Below, one piece after another: positions 20,538-28,766 of a DNA stretch of 64,000 bases. The DNA comes from Amycolatopsis suaedae. GTDB taxonomy: Bacteria; Actinomycetota; Actinomycetes; Mycobacteriales; Pseudonocardiaceae. The number at the start of each line of letters is the position of its first letter. Within the stretch, counting starts at the first letter, position 1. The notes below the pieces were generated by a model. That model saw only the letters and a program-made list of their open reading frames with translations, did not search any database and was not told the origin of the DNA. A program made the position numbers and the translations under genes. The stretch lies in contig NZ_SFCC01000001.1 of the NCBI RefSeq assembly GCF_004214935.1, positions 186,001-250,000 on the forward strand, given 5' to 3'.

Positions 20538-21503
20538 TCAGCCGACCGGTCCGCGTGCGCGCAAGCCGTTGATCAGGCCCGCGACGGTGTCCGGTGCGCG
20601 GCAGGTCAGCCATGTTGTGCTGCCGTCGGACAACGTCAGCCGCAGCACCCGCCCCGGCCACAGCACGGACATCCCGGAAGCCAAGCCGCGCAGCGAACCC
20701 CGCACCAGCCAGGTGACGGTGTCGAGTTCGGCGGTGTCCGCACGCTCGACGGTGTCCAGCCGGACGAGCCGCCGCACCGGGCCGAGCCGCACACGGACGG
20801 CGTGCTCGTCGACCCGCAACGAGTAGCGTCCCAGCGCCTCGAGCGCGACCGCGGCCACGACCGGCGCGACGCCTGCCAGCCCGATCAACGGACCGAGCAT
20901 GATACTCAGTACCGCCGTGGCCACGACCCCGCCGAGGGTCAGCGCCGCGGCGAGCCATCGGTAGATCCAGACCGGCTGGCGCTCCGACCACAGCACTCGT
21001 TCTCCGGCGCCAATCGGTGTCACGGCCGCGCCGGCGGGCAGGGGACCGGCGGCCGGAAGGTCTGGTACCTCGGTTCCGGCGAGCAGCAGGCCAACGGCGA
21101 GCGCGAGCACGATCGCGAGCGGCACCGCGGCCAGCAGCATCAGCGACGGCGGGCCCACCTGCTCGGGGCTGGTGGCGTCCAGCGCCGGTGCCAGGATTGC
21201 CAGCAGGGCCAACGGCAGAACGGTGGTGACCACCAGGACGGTCGGCAGCACCGCGGCGCGGAAGTGTTTATTCAGTAAGAAGATCGTGGCGCCGAGCAGC
21301 CACACCGCGATCGCGGTGCCCAGTAGTCCGACGGAGACGGAGTCGACCGATATCGTGCCGACGACGGGTTGCCCGGTTCCCGCGCTCCCGCGTTGGGGGA
21401 GGGTAGCGGGAAGGCGTGAGCGCCAGACCAGTGCCAGCGTGCTGCCGGTACCGATGCTGATCGCGGGCAGCAGGACCAGGCCGGTGAGCCAGCGAACGTT
21501 CAT
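20538..21503 (-). CDS. GntR-linked membrane protein (DUF1648-like with C-terminal PH-like part)
   Basis: Polytopic membrane protein of 321 residues with unknown function. It has an N-terminal helix with a LPATLPQRG motif reminiscent of DUF1648, helices at about 58-76, 85-105, 123-143, and a further pair at about 180-225 (WIYRWLAAALTLGGVVATAVL). A cytoplasmic beta-rich domain (about 230-321, YSLRVDEHAVRVRLGPVRRLVRLDTVERADTA in parts) resembles a bacterial PH domain. The start ATG overlaps the GntR stop, so the two are coupled; such pairs often respond to cell-envelope stress, but that is only inferred. Confidence 0.75.
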   Translation of the reverse strand: MNVRWLTGLVLLPAISIGTGSTLALVWRSRLPATLPQRGSAGTGQPVVGTISVDSVSVGLLGTAIAVWLLGATIFLLNKHFRAAVLPTVLVVTTVLPLALLAILAPALDATSPEQVGPPSLMLLAAVPLAIVLALAVGLLLAGTEVPDLPAAGPLPAGAAVTPIGAGERVLWSERQPVWIYRWLAAALTLGGVVATAVLSIMLGPLIGLAGVAPVVAAVALEALGRYSLRVDEHAVRVRLGPVRRLVRLDTVERADTAELDTVTWLVRGSLRGLASGMSVLWPGRVLRLTLSDGSTTWLTCRAPDTVAGLINGLRARGPVG

Positions 21504-21853
21504 GGCAACGCCTTTCGCACGAGTTGGACGACGTCGTCGGCGCCGAGGCCCATGCGCCGGGCCGCGTCCGCCACTTCCCGCAGTGCCGCGGACATTCGGG
21601 CACTGTCGGCAGGATGAGTGGCGGTGATCACCGCACCCCGGCCCCGGCGCAGCTCCAGCAGCCCCTCGTCTCGCAGCGCGGCGTACGCCTTGAGCACCGT
21701 GTGCATGTTGACCCCCAGCGAGTCGGCGAGTTCCCGGGCGGCGGGGAGCCGGTCACCGGTGGTGATGGTCCCATTGACCAGGTGCTGGCGGACGTTGCCG
21801 CTGATCTGCTCGACGAGCGGTACGGAGCTGGACGGGTCGACGCGGAACAACAT
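21500..21853 (-). CDS. GntR-family transcriptional regulator (YtrA type)
   Basis: A 117-residue DNA-binding protein with the winged HTH of GntR regulators at about 10-75 (VPLVEQISGNVRQHLVNG, then AARELADSLGVNMHTVLKAYAAL and the wing RRGRGAVI). The C-terminal tail is short (about 40 residues), typical of the YtrA subfamily, which lacks a full effector domain and usually represses its own operon. Translation starts at ATG 21853, next to the inverted repeat at 21855-21871. Confidence 0.92.
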   Translation of the reverse strand: MLFRVDPSSSVPLVEQISGNVRQHLVNGTITTGDRLPAARELADSLGVNMHTVLKAYAALRDEGLLELRRGRGAVITATHPADSARMSAALREVADAARRMGLGADDVVQLVRKALP

Positions 21854-21854
21854 G

Positions 21855-21871
21855 TTCTATTGTTTATAGAA
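21855..21871 (-). promoter_or_regulatory. Probable GntR operator
   Basis: Perfect inverted repeat TTCTAT-N5-ATAGAA in an AT-rich patch of otherwise G/C-rich DNA. It begins two bases upstream of the GntR start codon and covers the -10 region. The autoregulatory role is inferred from position and from the YtrA type of the regulator. Confidence 0.6.
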
Positions 21872-21907
21872 TAATCAGCATTGAGTCAAATGTATAACGG
21901 CCTATAC
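21861..21907 (-). promoter_or_regulatory. Promoter of the GntR-membrane protein operon
   Basis: On the minus strand, TTGACT (from 21889) and TAAACA (from 21866) are 17 nt apart. TAAACA ends seven nt before the ATG. A second inverted repeat, GTATA-N6-TATAC, lies at 21892-21907 just upstream of the -35. The arrangement fits a sigma-A-type promoter with a leaderless transcript. Confidence 0.5.
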
Positions 21908-21922
21908 GGCACCGCTTTGAGG

Positions 21923-23887
21923 TCACTCCACCGTCCGGGACGCCTGCCGACGTTGCCCGCGGAAGACCACGAACAGCAGCCGAAGGCCGACCAGCGCGCT
22001 GATCACCAGCAGGTTGTAGCCGAACACGTGGTTGAGCGGCAGGTCCGGCAGCACGTTCGGCCCGCCGCTGCCGGCCAGCAGCAGCGCCGCCATCAGGCCG
22101 GTGGTGGCGCCCGCGAACGCCAGCAGCACCTCGTGCAGCCATCCGGTGACGACGCCGCGGTCACGCTCGTCGGCCAGCAGCCGGACGTTGACCGACAGCC
22201 TGCCCTGCTCCAGCGCCCCGGTGATCCGGTCGATCCGCCGCGGTAGCCCGCGCAGCACCGGCAGCATGGCCAGCAACTCGTCCCGCGCGACCTGACCGGC
22301 CGAGTCCGGCCGCATCTTCTCGCCGACGCGTGCCGTGGCGAACTGCCGCGACTCGACCATGATGTTGAACCCGGGCGCCAGCATCGCCAGCGTGCCCTCC
22401 ATCGTCGCCAGCGCGCGGAACACGGCCGCGACCGGCGGCGGCACGGCCAGCCGGAACTCGGCGATCACCCGGAACAGGTCGGTGAACAACTCGACGTCCG
22501 GCGCCTGCCCGTGGCTGAAATGCTTGGCGACCAGCGCGCCCAGCGCCCGTTCCAGCCGCTGCTCGTCGATCTCGTCCGGCCGGTCGACGACGTCGAGCAG
22601 CCCGTCGCGCAACGCACCCGGGTCGCCTCGGTCGATGGCCAGCAGCAGGCGGTTCAACCCGGAGCGCAACCCGGCGTCCAGCCTGCCGACCGAGCCGAAG
22701 TCGAGCAGGCCGAGCCGCCCGTCGGCCAGCAGCAGCACGTTGCCGGGGTGCGGGTCCGCGTGGAACACGCCGTGCAGCATCACCTGCCGCAGCAGGCAGT
22801 CCAGCAGCGAGCGGGCCAACGGCTCCCGCTGCCCGTCCTCCGGCCGCGCGCTGCCGAGCGGGACGCCGTCGAGCCGGTCCATCACCAGCACCCGCTCGGT
22901 GGACAGGTTCTGGTGCACCCGGGGCAGCGCCACGGCGCCGTCCGGGTAGGCCGCGGTCACCGCGGCGATGTTGCGGGCCTCGACCCGGAAGTCCAGCTCC
23001 TCGACCAGTGCCACGGCGAACCCCTCGGCCAGCTCCACCACGCCCAGCGAACGGGCCCAGGCGGCACGCGAGTTCAGCGACGCCGCGACCCGGCCGACGA
23101 TGTCCAGGTCGCGTTCCACGACCTGGCGGACGTCCGGCCGCTGCACCTTGACCACCACGTCCTCGCCGGAGCGCAGCCGCGCCCGGTGCACCTGCGCGAT
23201 CGAGGCCGCCGCGAGCGGCACCGGGTCGAACTCGGCGAACAGCTCGGCCGAGCCCGCGCCCAGCTCGTCACGCAGCACCTCCTCGATCCGCTCGGCCGGC
23301 ACGCGCGACACCTGGTCCTGCAGCCGGCTCAGCTCCTCGATGAACGGCGGCGCCAGCAGATCGGGCCGGGTGGACAGCAGCTGACCGAGTTTGACGAACG
23401 TGACCCCGCCTTCCTCGAGCGCCTTGCGCAGCGACCGGGCCAGCGTGGCCTGCCTGCCGGAGATCTCCGGGTCGCGGCGGCCGACCAGGTACGGGCCCAG
23501 CCCGTGCCGCACGGCGATCCGGCTGATCTGCGAGTACCGCCGTGCCCGCGCCACCCTGCGCCGCAGCGACCGCAGCCGCGCGATCGGCCCGAGGGCCGTG
23601 CCGCTGGGCACGGCCATCTCCGCGAGGAACAGGAAGATCATCGTCGCCAGCAGCGCACTGCCCGCGATGGGGATGATCAACGCGGCGAACGCACCGGGAC
23701 TGTTCTGCATCCGGCTCAGCAGCACCGTCATCGCGCCCACGCCGACGGCCCAGCCGATCGCGGCACCGACCAGCGCCCTGACCACGCCGATGCGAACACC
23801 GAGCACGCGACGGGCCGCGACGACGAGCGGCCACAGCACGACGAGGTAGAAGGGAAGGCTGAGCAGCGCGAACAGCGGTGAGAGCAT
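21923..23887 (-). CDS. ABC1/UbiB-family atypical kinase-like membrane protein
   Basis: ABC1 (AarF/UbiB/COQ8) family protein of 654 residues. Two hydrophobic segments lie at the N-terminus (about 1-25 and 40-90) and a hairpin at the C-terminus (about 585-645). The kinase-like core has the KxGQ-type motif FVKLGQLLSTR, the lysine strand DVVVKVQRP, catalytic-loop HADPHPGNVLL and metal-binding LLDFGSVG. Such proteins act as ATPases supporting quinone or lipid metabolism, not as ordinary kinases. The ATG at 23887 starts MLSPLFALLSLPFYLVV; frames further upstream read through the promoter of the histidine kinase. Confidence 0.88.
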   Translation of the reverse strand: MLSPLFALLSLPFYLVVLWPLVVAARRVLGVRIGVVRALVGAAIGWAVGVGAMTVLLSRMQNSPGAFAALIIPIAGSALLATMIFLFLAEMAVPSGTALGPIARLRSLRRRVARARRYSQISRIAVRHGLGPYLVGRRDPEISGRQATLARSLRKALEEGGVTFVKLGQLLSTRPDLLAPPFIEELSRLQDQVSRVPAERIEEVLRDELGAGSAELFAEFDPVPLAAASIAQVHRARLRSGEDVVVKVQRPDVRQVVERDLDIVGRVAASLNSRAAWARSLGVVELAEGFAVALVEELDFRVEARNIAAVTAAYPDGAVALPRVHQNLSTERVLVMDRLDGVPLGSARPEDGQREPLARSLLDCLLRQVMLHGVFHADPHPGNVLLLADGRLGLLDFGSVGRLDAGLRSGLNRLLLAIDRGDPGALRDGLLDVVDRPDEIDEQRLERALGALVAKHFSHGQAPDVELFTDLFRVIAEFRLAVPPPVAAVFRALATMEGTLAMLAPGFNIMVESRQFATARVGEKMRPDSAGQVARDELLAMLPVLRGLPRRIDRITGALEQGRLSVNVRLLADERDRGVVTGWLHEVLLAFAGATTGLMAALLLAGSGGPNVLPDLPLNHVFGYNLLVISALVGLRLLFVVFRGQRRQASRTVE

Positions 23888-23944
23888 GGGCAGAATCCAA
23901 GCACGCCCGCGGACCGCCAGTCTCGTTCGGACGTCTGCGACCGC

Positions 23945-23976
23945 TCCCTCCCGGGAGGGAACCCGTCCCGTAGGGA
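23945..23976. promoter_or_regulatory. 16-bp perfect palindrome upstream of the histidine kinase gene
   Basis: TCCCTCCCGGGAGGGA at 23945-23960 is a perfect palindrome, followed by TCCC-GTA-GGGA at 23966-23976. Both sit between the divergent UbiB-like and kinase genes, right upstream of the kinase -10 box. An operator for the response regulator or another factor is plausible. Confidence 0.5.
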
Positions 23977-23983
23977 CTTCTGC

Positions 23984-23989
23984 GAGGAT
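23984..23989 (+). promoter_or_regulatory. -10 box of the two-component operon
   Basis: GAGGAT lies six nt before the GTG at 23996. The spacing equals that of the other leaderless starts here, although the first base departs from the TANNNT consensus. Confidence 0.35.
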
Positions 23990-23995
23990 CGTCGG

Positions 23996-25225
23996 GTGCG
24001 TGTGCTGGCCCCGCTGGTGAGGCGGTCGACCTACCGCCGATGGGTTTACCTGATCCTCGGCGGTGCCCTGCTGGTGCCCTACCTCATCCTGGTCACCGTC
24101 GCGGTCCCGTCGATGCTGCCGCTCGCGGCCACAGTGGACACCGCGATGGTGATCGGGGTCGTGCTGGCACTGCTGGTGATGCTGGTGACGTCGTTCATCC
24201 CCGCGGTGCGGGTGCTGGAGGGCGCGGCCGTGCGGGAACTGCTCGACGATCCGGTGCCCGGCGTGACGTTCGGCCCCGCCGGGAGCTGGTCGGTACGGCT
24301 GCGGTCCGGCGCGATGTTCCTGCTGCACGTGGTGGCCGGTGGCATCGTGAGCTTCCTCAGCCTGATCGTGCCGGTGTTCCTGGTGCTCAGCATCATCGGG
24401 GTGTTCACCGGCAAATGGGCCATCGGCACACCGGACGGCCTCGAGGTGCCCATCGGCTGGCCCGGCGTGTGGGTCCCGGCACTGCTGGTCGTCGCCGTTG
24501 TCGCGCTGATCTACCTCACCGCGGGGGTCGGCGCCCTGCTGGCCAGGGCGGCGGCCGCGCTGCTGGGCGTGTCGGCGGGCGATCGCATCGCCGAGCTGGA
24601 GAAGCGGACCGAGCGCCTGGCCGAACGCAACCGGCTGGCCCGCGAGCTGCACGACTCGGTCGGGCACGCGCTCAGCGTGGTCACCCTGCAGGCGGGGGCC
24701 GCCCGGCGGATTCTGCGCGACGACCCCGACGGAGCCGAACGGTCGCTGCTGGCCATCGAGGACTCCGCCAGGGCCGCACTGGACGACCTGGACCACGTGC
24801 TGGGCCTGCTGCGCGACGAGAAGGCGGGGACCCGGCCGCAGGCCGGGCTCGCCGAACTGCCCGCGCTGCTGTCGGCCACCCGGCTGTCCGGCGCCACCGT
24901 GCACGACGACGTGCGGGGCGACCTGGCAGCGGTTCCCGCCGTGGTGTCCCGCGAGGCGTACCGCATCGTCCAGGAATGCCTGACCAACGCCCTGCGGCAC
25001 GCCGGTAAGGTCCCGGTCACGCTGGTGCTCGACGTGGGCGCCGACGTGCTGGAGCTGACGGTCACCAATCCCGCCACCGACGTGCCGCGGCGCCGGGTAC
25101 GCGGCGGGCGGGGGCTGCGGGGCATGGCGGAACGGGTCGACGTGCTGCGCGGGGAGTACCGTGCCGGCCGACGGGGTGAACAGTGGGAGGTCGCGGTGCG
25201 ACTGCCGTGGGGGACAGCGACATGA
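23996..25225 (+). CDS. Two-component sensor histidine kinase (HisKA_3 type)
   Basis: Membrane sensor kinase of the NarL-linked class. The 409 residues include six hydrophobic segments in the first about 190 residues with no large extracellular domain, a coiled coil (IAELEKRTERLAERNRLA), the phosphoacceptor motif ARELHDSVGHALSVVTLQAG, and a compact ATPase domain with YRIVQECLTNALRHAG and GGRGLRGMAERV. The GTG at 23996 is preferred due to the -10 box six nt upstream. The stop overlaps the response regulator start (ATGA). The signal is unknown; intramembrane sensing is typical for this shape. Confidence 0.92.
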   Translation: MRVLAPLVRRSTYRRWVYLILGGALLVPYLILVTVAVPSMLPLAATVDTAMVIGVVLALLVMLVTSFIPAVRVLEGAAVRELLDDPVPGVTFGPAGSWSVRLRSGAMFLLHVVAGGIVSFLSLIVPVFLVLSIIGVFTGKWAIGTPDGLEVPIGWPGVWVPALLVVAVVALIYLTAGVGALLARAAAALLGVSAGDRIAELEKRTERLAERNRLARELHDSVGHALSVVTLQAGAARRILRDDPDGAERSLLAIEDSARAALDDLDHVLGLLRDEKAGTRPQAGLAELPALLSATRLSGATVHDDVRGDLAAVPAVVSREAYRIVQECLTNALRHAGKVPVTLVLDVGADVLELTVTNPATDVPRRRVRGGRGLRGMAERVDVLRGEYRAGRRGEQWEVAVRLPWGTAT

Positions 25226-25872
25226 CCATCGACGTGCTGCTGGTGGACGACGAGCAGCTGATCCGCGCCGGCCTGCGGGCTATCGTCGACTCCGAACCGG
25301 ACCTGCGGGTGGTCGGCGAGGCCGGGGACGGCGCCGAGGTGCCGGGCCTGGTGTCGCGACTGCGGCCGCACGTCGTGCTGATGGACGTGCGCATGCCCGC
25401 GGTCGACGGGATCCGCGCCACCGAGCACCTGATGTCCACAATGGACCAGCCGCCGAAGGTGATCGTGGTGACGACCTTCGAGAACGACGACTACGTCTAC
25501 GACGCGCTGCGCGCCGGCGCGTCCGGTTTCCTGCTCAAACGCGCGCGGCCGGAGGAGATCGTCTCCGCGGTGCAGACCGTCGTGCACGGCGAGTCCCTGC
25601 TGTTCCCCGCGGCGATCCGCAGGCTGGCCGCCCGCAACACCCCCGGCTCGGGCCGGGACCGGCTGGCCAAGGCCGGGCTGACCGAACGGGAGGCCGAGGT
25701 GCTGCGGCTGATGGCCACCGGGCAGTCCAATGTGGAGATCGCGGGCACGTTGTTCCTCGGTGTGCAGACGGTGAAGACCCACGTCGGCAACGTGCTGAGC
25801 AAACTCGGGGCGCGTGACCGCACGCAGGCGGTGATCAGGGCGTTCGAGTCCGGCTTCGTCGACCCGGCCTGA
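25222..25872 (+). CDS. Response regulator (NarL/LuxR type)
   Basis: Partner of the upstream kinase. The 216 residues contain a receiver domain with acidic D9/D10, phosphoacceptor D55 in VVLMDVRMP and K106 in GFLLKR. A LuxR-type HTH follows (about 145-210) with LTEREAEVLRLMATGQSNVEIA and VQTVKTHVGNVLSKL. The ATG at 25222 overlaps the kinase stop codon. Its 3' end overlaps the convergent lycopene cyclase gene by 38 bp. The nearby 16-bp palindrome at 23945 is a candidate target. Confidence 0.94.
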   Translation: MTIDVLLVDDEQLIRAGLRAIVDSEPDLRVVGEAGDGAEVPGLVSRLRPHVVLMDVRMPAVDGIRATEHLMSTMDQPPKVIVVTTFENDDYVYDALRAGASGFLLKRARPEEIVSAVQTVVHGESLLFPAAIRRLAARNTPGSGRDRLAKAGLTEREAEVLRLMATGQSNVEIAGTLFLGVQTVKTHVGNVLSKLGARDRTQAVIRAFESGFVDPA

Positions 25873-26974
25873 CCGGCAGCGCCAGCCCCGCGCGCAGCCG
25901 CCACGGCGACGCGCCGAACAACGCGGCCATCGCCCGTGCCGTGCCCGGCAGGTCGTCCCTGCCGCCGGTGTAGGCGTGGCGAAGTGGCGCGGGCAGCGTG
26001 AAGAACAGCTCGAAGAACTCTGGGACGCGCCGCGGCGGCAGCGCGGTGAGCGCGGCCAGGCCGTGCCGGCGCAGTGCGTGGACCGCCCGGGCGGCCGGTG
26101 GCCAGATCACCCTGGCCGCGGCGGTCCTGGCGGCGCCGGGATCCGCGGCTACGGCGGCCGCGACGGCGGGCGCCAGGCGCAGCGTGGTGGCGAGGCTGTA
26201 GCCCGTGGCCGGGTGCACCAGCCCGGCGGCGGCACCGAACGGGACGGCCGCGCCCCGGGTCGTGGCCGGAAGGTCCAGCGGGATGCGGACCCGTTCGGGC
26301 GGCCCGGCCGCGGCGATCCCGGCCGCGGTGAGCCGTGCCCGCAGGCGGCCGGCCAGTACCGCCGGGGCGAGCCCGGGCGCGCCGGCCAGGTCGGTCTCCT
26401 CCACCAGCACCCTGCCCTCGCCCAGCGGCACGGCGTAGAGGAACGTCGGGGTGGCCAGCCCGTCCGGCCGGGGACCCGGGTGCCAGTCCATGAACACCAC
26501 GTCGTGCCCGCCGGTCAGCGCGGCCGCGTCGGCCACCGGGAGGCCGTACGCGGTCTGGTTGCGGGCCGCCCGGCGGGCGCCGGTCGCGTCGAACGCCGCG
26601 GCGGCGGCGAGGCGGCGGCCGTCCGCCAGCGTCACCGTGACACCCGCCGGGCCGGCTTCGGCCCCGGCCAGGCGACCGGTGACGAACCGGATCTCCGGGT
26701 GGCTCAGCCACCGCCGCAGCCCGGCGTTGTCGGCGATCAGGTACTCGCCGTCCAGCCGGTGGGTGGTCACGGCGGTGGCGACGACGTCCCGGCTCGCCGC
26801 GGCGACGGCGGACGCGGGCAGGTCCGGCACCTCGTCGCGCCACAGGCCGTAGGTGGCCGGCCACGGCCGTCGCGGAGCCGGGTCGACCAGCGTCGTCGCC
26901 AGGCCCAGCCGGGCACACGCACCCGCCAGCGCCACACCGGCGGGACCCGCTCCGGCCACGATCACGTCCGTCAC
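25835..26974 (-). CDS. Lycopene cyclase family protein (CrtL type)
   Basis: FAD-dependent flavoprotein of the CrtL/CrtY-like lycopene beta-cyclase family, converting acyclic carotenoid ends to rings. The 379-residue protein starts with the dinucleotide fold VAGAGPAGVALAGACARLG, and has the YGLWRDE motif, TFLYAVPLGEGRVLVEETDLA and HPATGYSLA near the C-terminal FAD-binding part, all typical. Translation begins at GTG 26974, 24 bp from the divergent dGTPase gene. No other carotenoid gene is in the window, so this is an orphan here. Confidence 0.88.
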   Translation of the reverse strand: MTDVIVAGAGPAGVALAGACARLGLATTLVDPAPRRPWPATYGLWRDEVPDLPASAVAAASRDVVATAVTTHRLDGEYLIADNAGLRRWLSHPEIRFVTGRLAGAEAGPAGVTVTLADGRRLAAAAAFDATGARRAARNQTAYGLPVADAAALTGGHDVVFMDWHPGPRPDGLATPTFLYAVPLGEGRVLVEETDLAGAPGLAPAVLAGRLRARLTAAGIAAAGPPERVRIPLDLPATTRGAAVPFGAAAGLVHPATGYSLATTLRLAPAVAAAVAADPGAARTAAARVIWPPAARAVHALRRHGLAALTALPPRRVPEFFELFFTLPAPLRHAYTGGRDDLPGTARAMAALFGASPWRLRAGLALPVRPGRRSRTRTP

Positions 26975-26982
26975 GGGCTCCC

Positions 26983-26992
26983 ACGTTACGGT
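26983..26992. promoter_or_regulatory. Overlapping divergent -10 boxes of crtL-like gene and dGTPase gene
   Basis: TACGGT (26987-26992) on the plus strand lies six nt before ATG 26999. TAACGT (26988-26983) on the minus strand lies eight nt before GTG 26974. The hexamers share two base pairs, so both genes appear to be transcribed from overlapping promoters with leaderless or almost leaderless mRNAs. Confidence 0.45.
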
Positions 26993-26998
26993 GGGCCC

Positions 26999-28552
26999 AT
27001 GAACGACCTCGATCCCCGGGCCTGGCGGCGTGACGGCGTCGCGGCGGACGCGGAGCTGGCCACCACCCCGTTCCGGATCGACCGGGACCGCATCGCGGCC
27101 TCACCGTTCTTCGCCCGGCTCGGCGGGGTCACGCAGGTGGTCAGCGCGTCCGGGTCGGGTCTGCTGCACAACCGGCTCACGCACAGCCTGAAGGTCGCGC
27201 AGGTCGCCAGGGCGATCGCCGAGCGGCTCGGGACCGGGGTGGACACCGCGCAGCTGGCGGCCAAGCTGGGCGGCTGCGACCCGGACGTCGCCGAGGCGGC
27301 GGCGCTGGCCCACGATCTGGGCCATCCGCCGTTCGGGCACCTGGGGGAGCGGGTGCTGGACCGCATCGCCCGCCACCGTTACGGCCTGACCGACGGCTTC
27401 GAGGGCAACGCGCAGACCTTCCGCATCATCACCACCACCGACGTGCGCGGACCGTCCGCGGTGGGCCTCGACCTGACCGCGGCCGTGCGCGCGGCCGTGC
27501 TGAAGTACCCGTGGGCGCGGCGGCACCGGCCCTCGCCGCACCCGTCGACGATGCGCATCCCGCCCCGGGGCGCGGCCGAGCCCGCCGACGCCGTCGGCAC
27601 CGGGTCGAGCAAGTTCTCCGCCTACTGCACCGAACTGGACGACTTCGAGCAGGCACGGGCGCCGTTCGCCGAGCGGATCGAGCCGTGGCAGCAGACGGTC
27701 GAGGCGTCCGTGATGGACACCGCGGACGACATCGCCTACGCCATCCACGACCTGCAGGACTTCCACCGCATCGGCGTGCTGCAGCACGCGTCGGTGGCGG
27801 CGGAGCTGGGGCAGTGGGTGGACCGGCTGGGCGAGCTGGCCGGGCTGGACACCGCGGAGCTGGCGGCCGACCAGCGGCAGCCGGGCCGGTCGCTGGAGGC
27901 GCTGCGGCGGCGCCTGCACGCCAAGGACGGCTGGATCGTCGACGACGACGCGTTCGCGCACGCCGTCGCGCGGGTGCGTTCGGAGCTGGTGGACGACCTG
28001 CTGGCCAGCCCGTTCGACGGCTCCATCGAGGCCGAGCGGGCCACGGCGGCGTTCTTCGCCAGGTGGACCGCGCGGCTGGTGGACGGCGTCACGCTGACCG
28101 CGGCGCCGTCGACCCGTTCCGGTCACGTCACGCTGCGACCCGCCCAGTGGCACGAGGTGCAGGTGCTGAAGTTCGTGCACCGGCGGTTCGTCCTGCTGCG
28201 GCCCGACCTGGCGCTGCACCAGCGCGGGCAGGCCAGCCTGCTGTCCTCGCTGGTCGACGCGCTGGACGCGTGGCTGGGCGACCGCGAGGAGGCGTCCCGC
28301 CTGCCGCGGCGGCTGCACGACCTGGTCGAGCTGGCGCACGGGGAGTACACGGCGCTGGCCCGGTCGGCGCCCGAGCTGCTGGTCGGGCCGGCCGGTGAGC
28401 CGGTGACCGGACGCGACGAGCTGTACGGCCTGGCCCGCGGCAGGGCGGTGGTGGACTTCGTCGCCTCGCTCACCGACAAGCAGGCGGTGACGCTGCTGGA
28501 CGCCCTGTCCGGCCGCGCCGCACAGCCCTGGTCGGACTCGTTCGTCCTCTGA
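26999..28552 (+). CDS. dgt: dGTPase-like HD-domain triphosphohydrolase
   Basis: Metal-dependent hydrolase of the deoxyguanosine triphosphate triphosphohydrolase family, which removes triphosphate from dNTPs. The 517-residue protein carries the HD site: HNRLTHSLKVAQVARAI, AHDLGHPPFGHLGE and DTADDIAYAIHDL, plus the FEGNAQTFRI motif. It is near the length of long Dgt proteins. ATG 26999 is supported by TACGGT six nt upstream. Expression from the promoter shared with the lycopene cyclase gene is likely. Substrate preference within dNTPs cannot be read from sequence. Confidence 0.92.
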   Translation: MNDLDPRAWRRDGVAADAELATTPFRIDRDRIAASPFFARLGGVTQVVSASGSGLLHNRLTHSLKVAQVARAIAERLGTGVDTAQLAAKLGGCDPDVAEAAALAHDLGHPPFGHLGERVLDRIARHRYGLTDGFEGNAQTFRIITTTDVRGPSAVGLDLTAAVRAAVLKYPWARRHRPSPHPSTMRIPPRGAAEPADAVGTGSSKFSAYCTELDDFEQARAPFAERIEPWQQTVEASVMDTADDIAYAIHDLQDFHRIGVLQHASVAAELGQWVDRLGELAGLDTAELAADQRQPGRSLEALRRRLHAKDGWIVDDDAFAHAVARVRSELVDDLLASPFDGSIEAERATAAFFARWTARLVDGVTLTAAPSTRSGHVTLRPAQWHEVQVLKFVHRRFVLLRPDLALHQRGQASLLSSLVDALDAWLGDREEASRLPRRLHDLVELAHGEYTALARSAPELLVGPAGEPVTGRDELYGLARGRAVVDFVASLTDKQAVTLLDALSGRAAQPWSDSFVL

Positions 28553-28572
28553 CGGGCTCCCGTCCCGGCCAC

Positions 28573-28629
28573 AGCACGTGAAGGCCACCTTCATTACGTG
28601 TGACGTGGTGAAGGTGGCCTTCACGAGCT
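28573..28629. terminator. Palindromic repeat downstream of dgt
   Basis: Arms 28573-28599 and 28603-28629 pair over 27 positions with three mismatches or wobbles around GTG. The core is GTGAAGGCCACCTTCA. It lies just after the dgt stop, so it is likely a terminator that isolates the following protease gene. Confidence 0.7.
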
Positions 28630-28691
28630 TCGTCGCCACCGTCGTGTGAGTGTCACTCCAACGGGTGCTGCCTGTCGCCACTGTGGGTACT

Positions 28692-28719
28692 TACGCTGAC
28701 TCAGCCGGTGATCACCGGC
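28692..28719 (+). promoter_or_regulatory. Promoter and 16-bp palindrome of the subtilase gene
   Basis: A -10-like TACGCT at 28692-28697 is followed by GCCGGTGATCACCGGC at 28704-28719, a perfect palindrome placed where the transcript would begin. It is 47 bp before the start codon. An operator role is inferred. Confidence 0.45.
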
Positions 28720-28766
28720 ATCGGTCTGCGTGAGTCGGGGCACGCGCCTAGGAATCGGAGGCGCAC

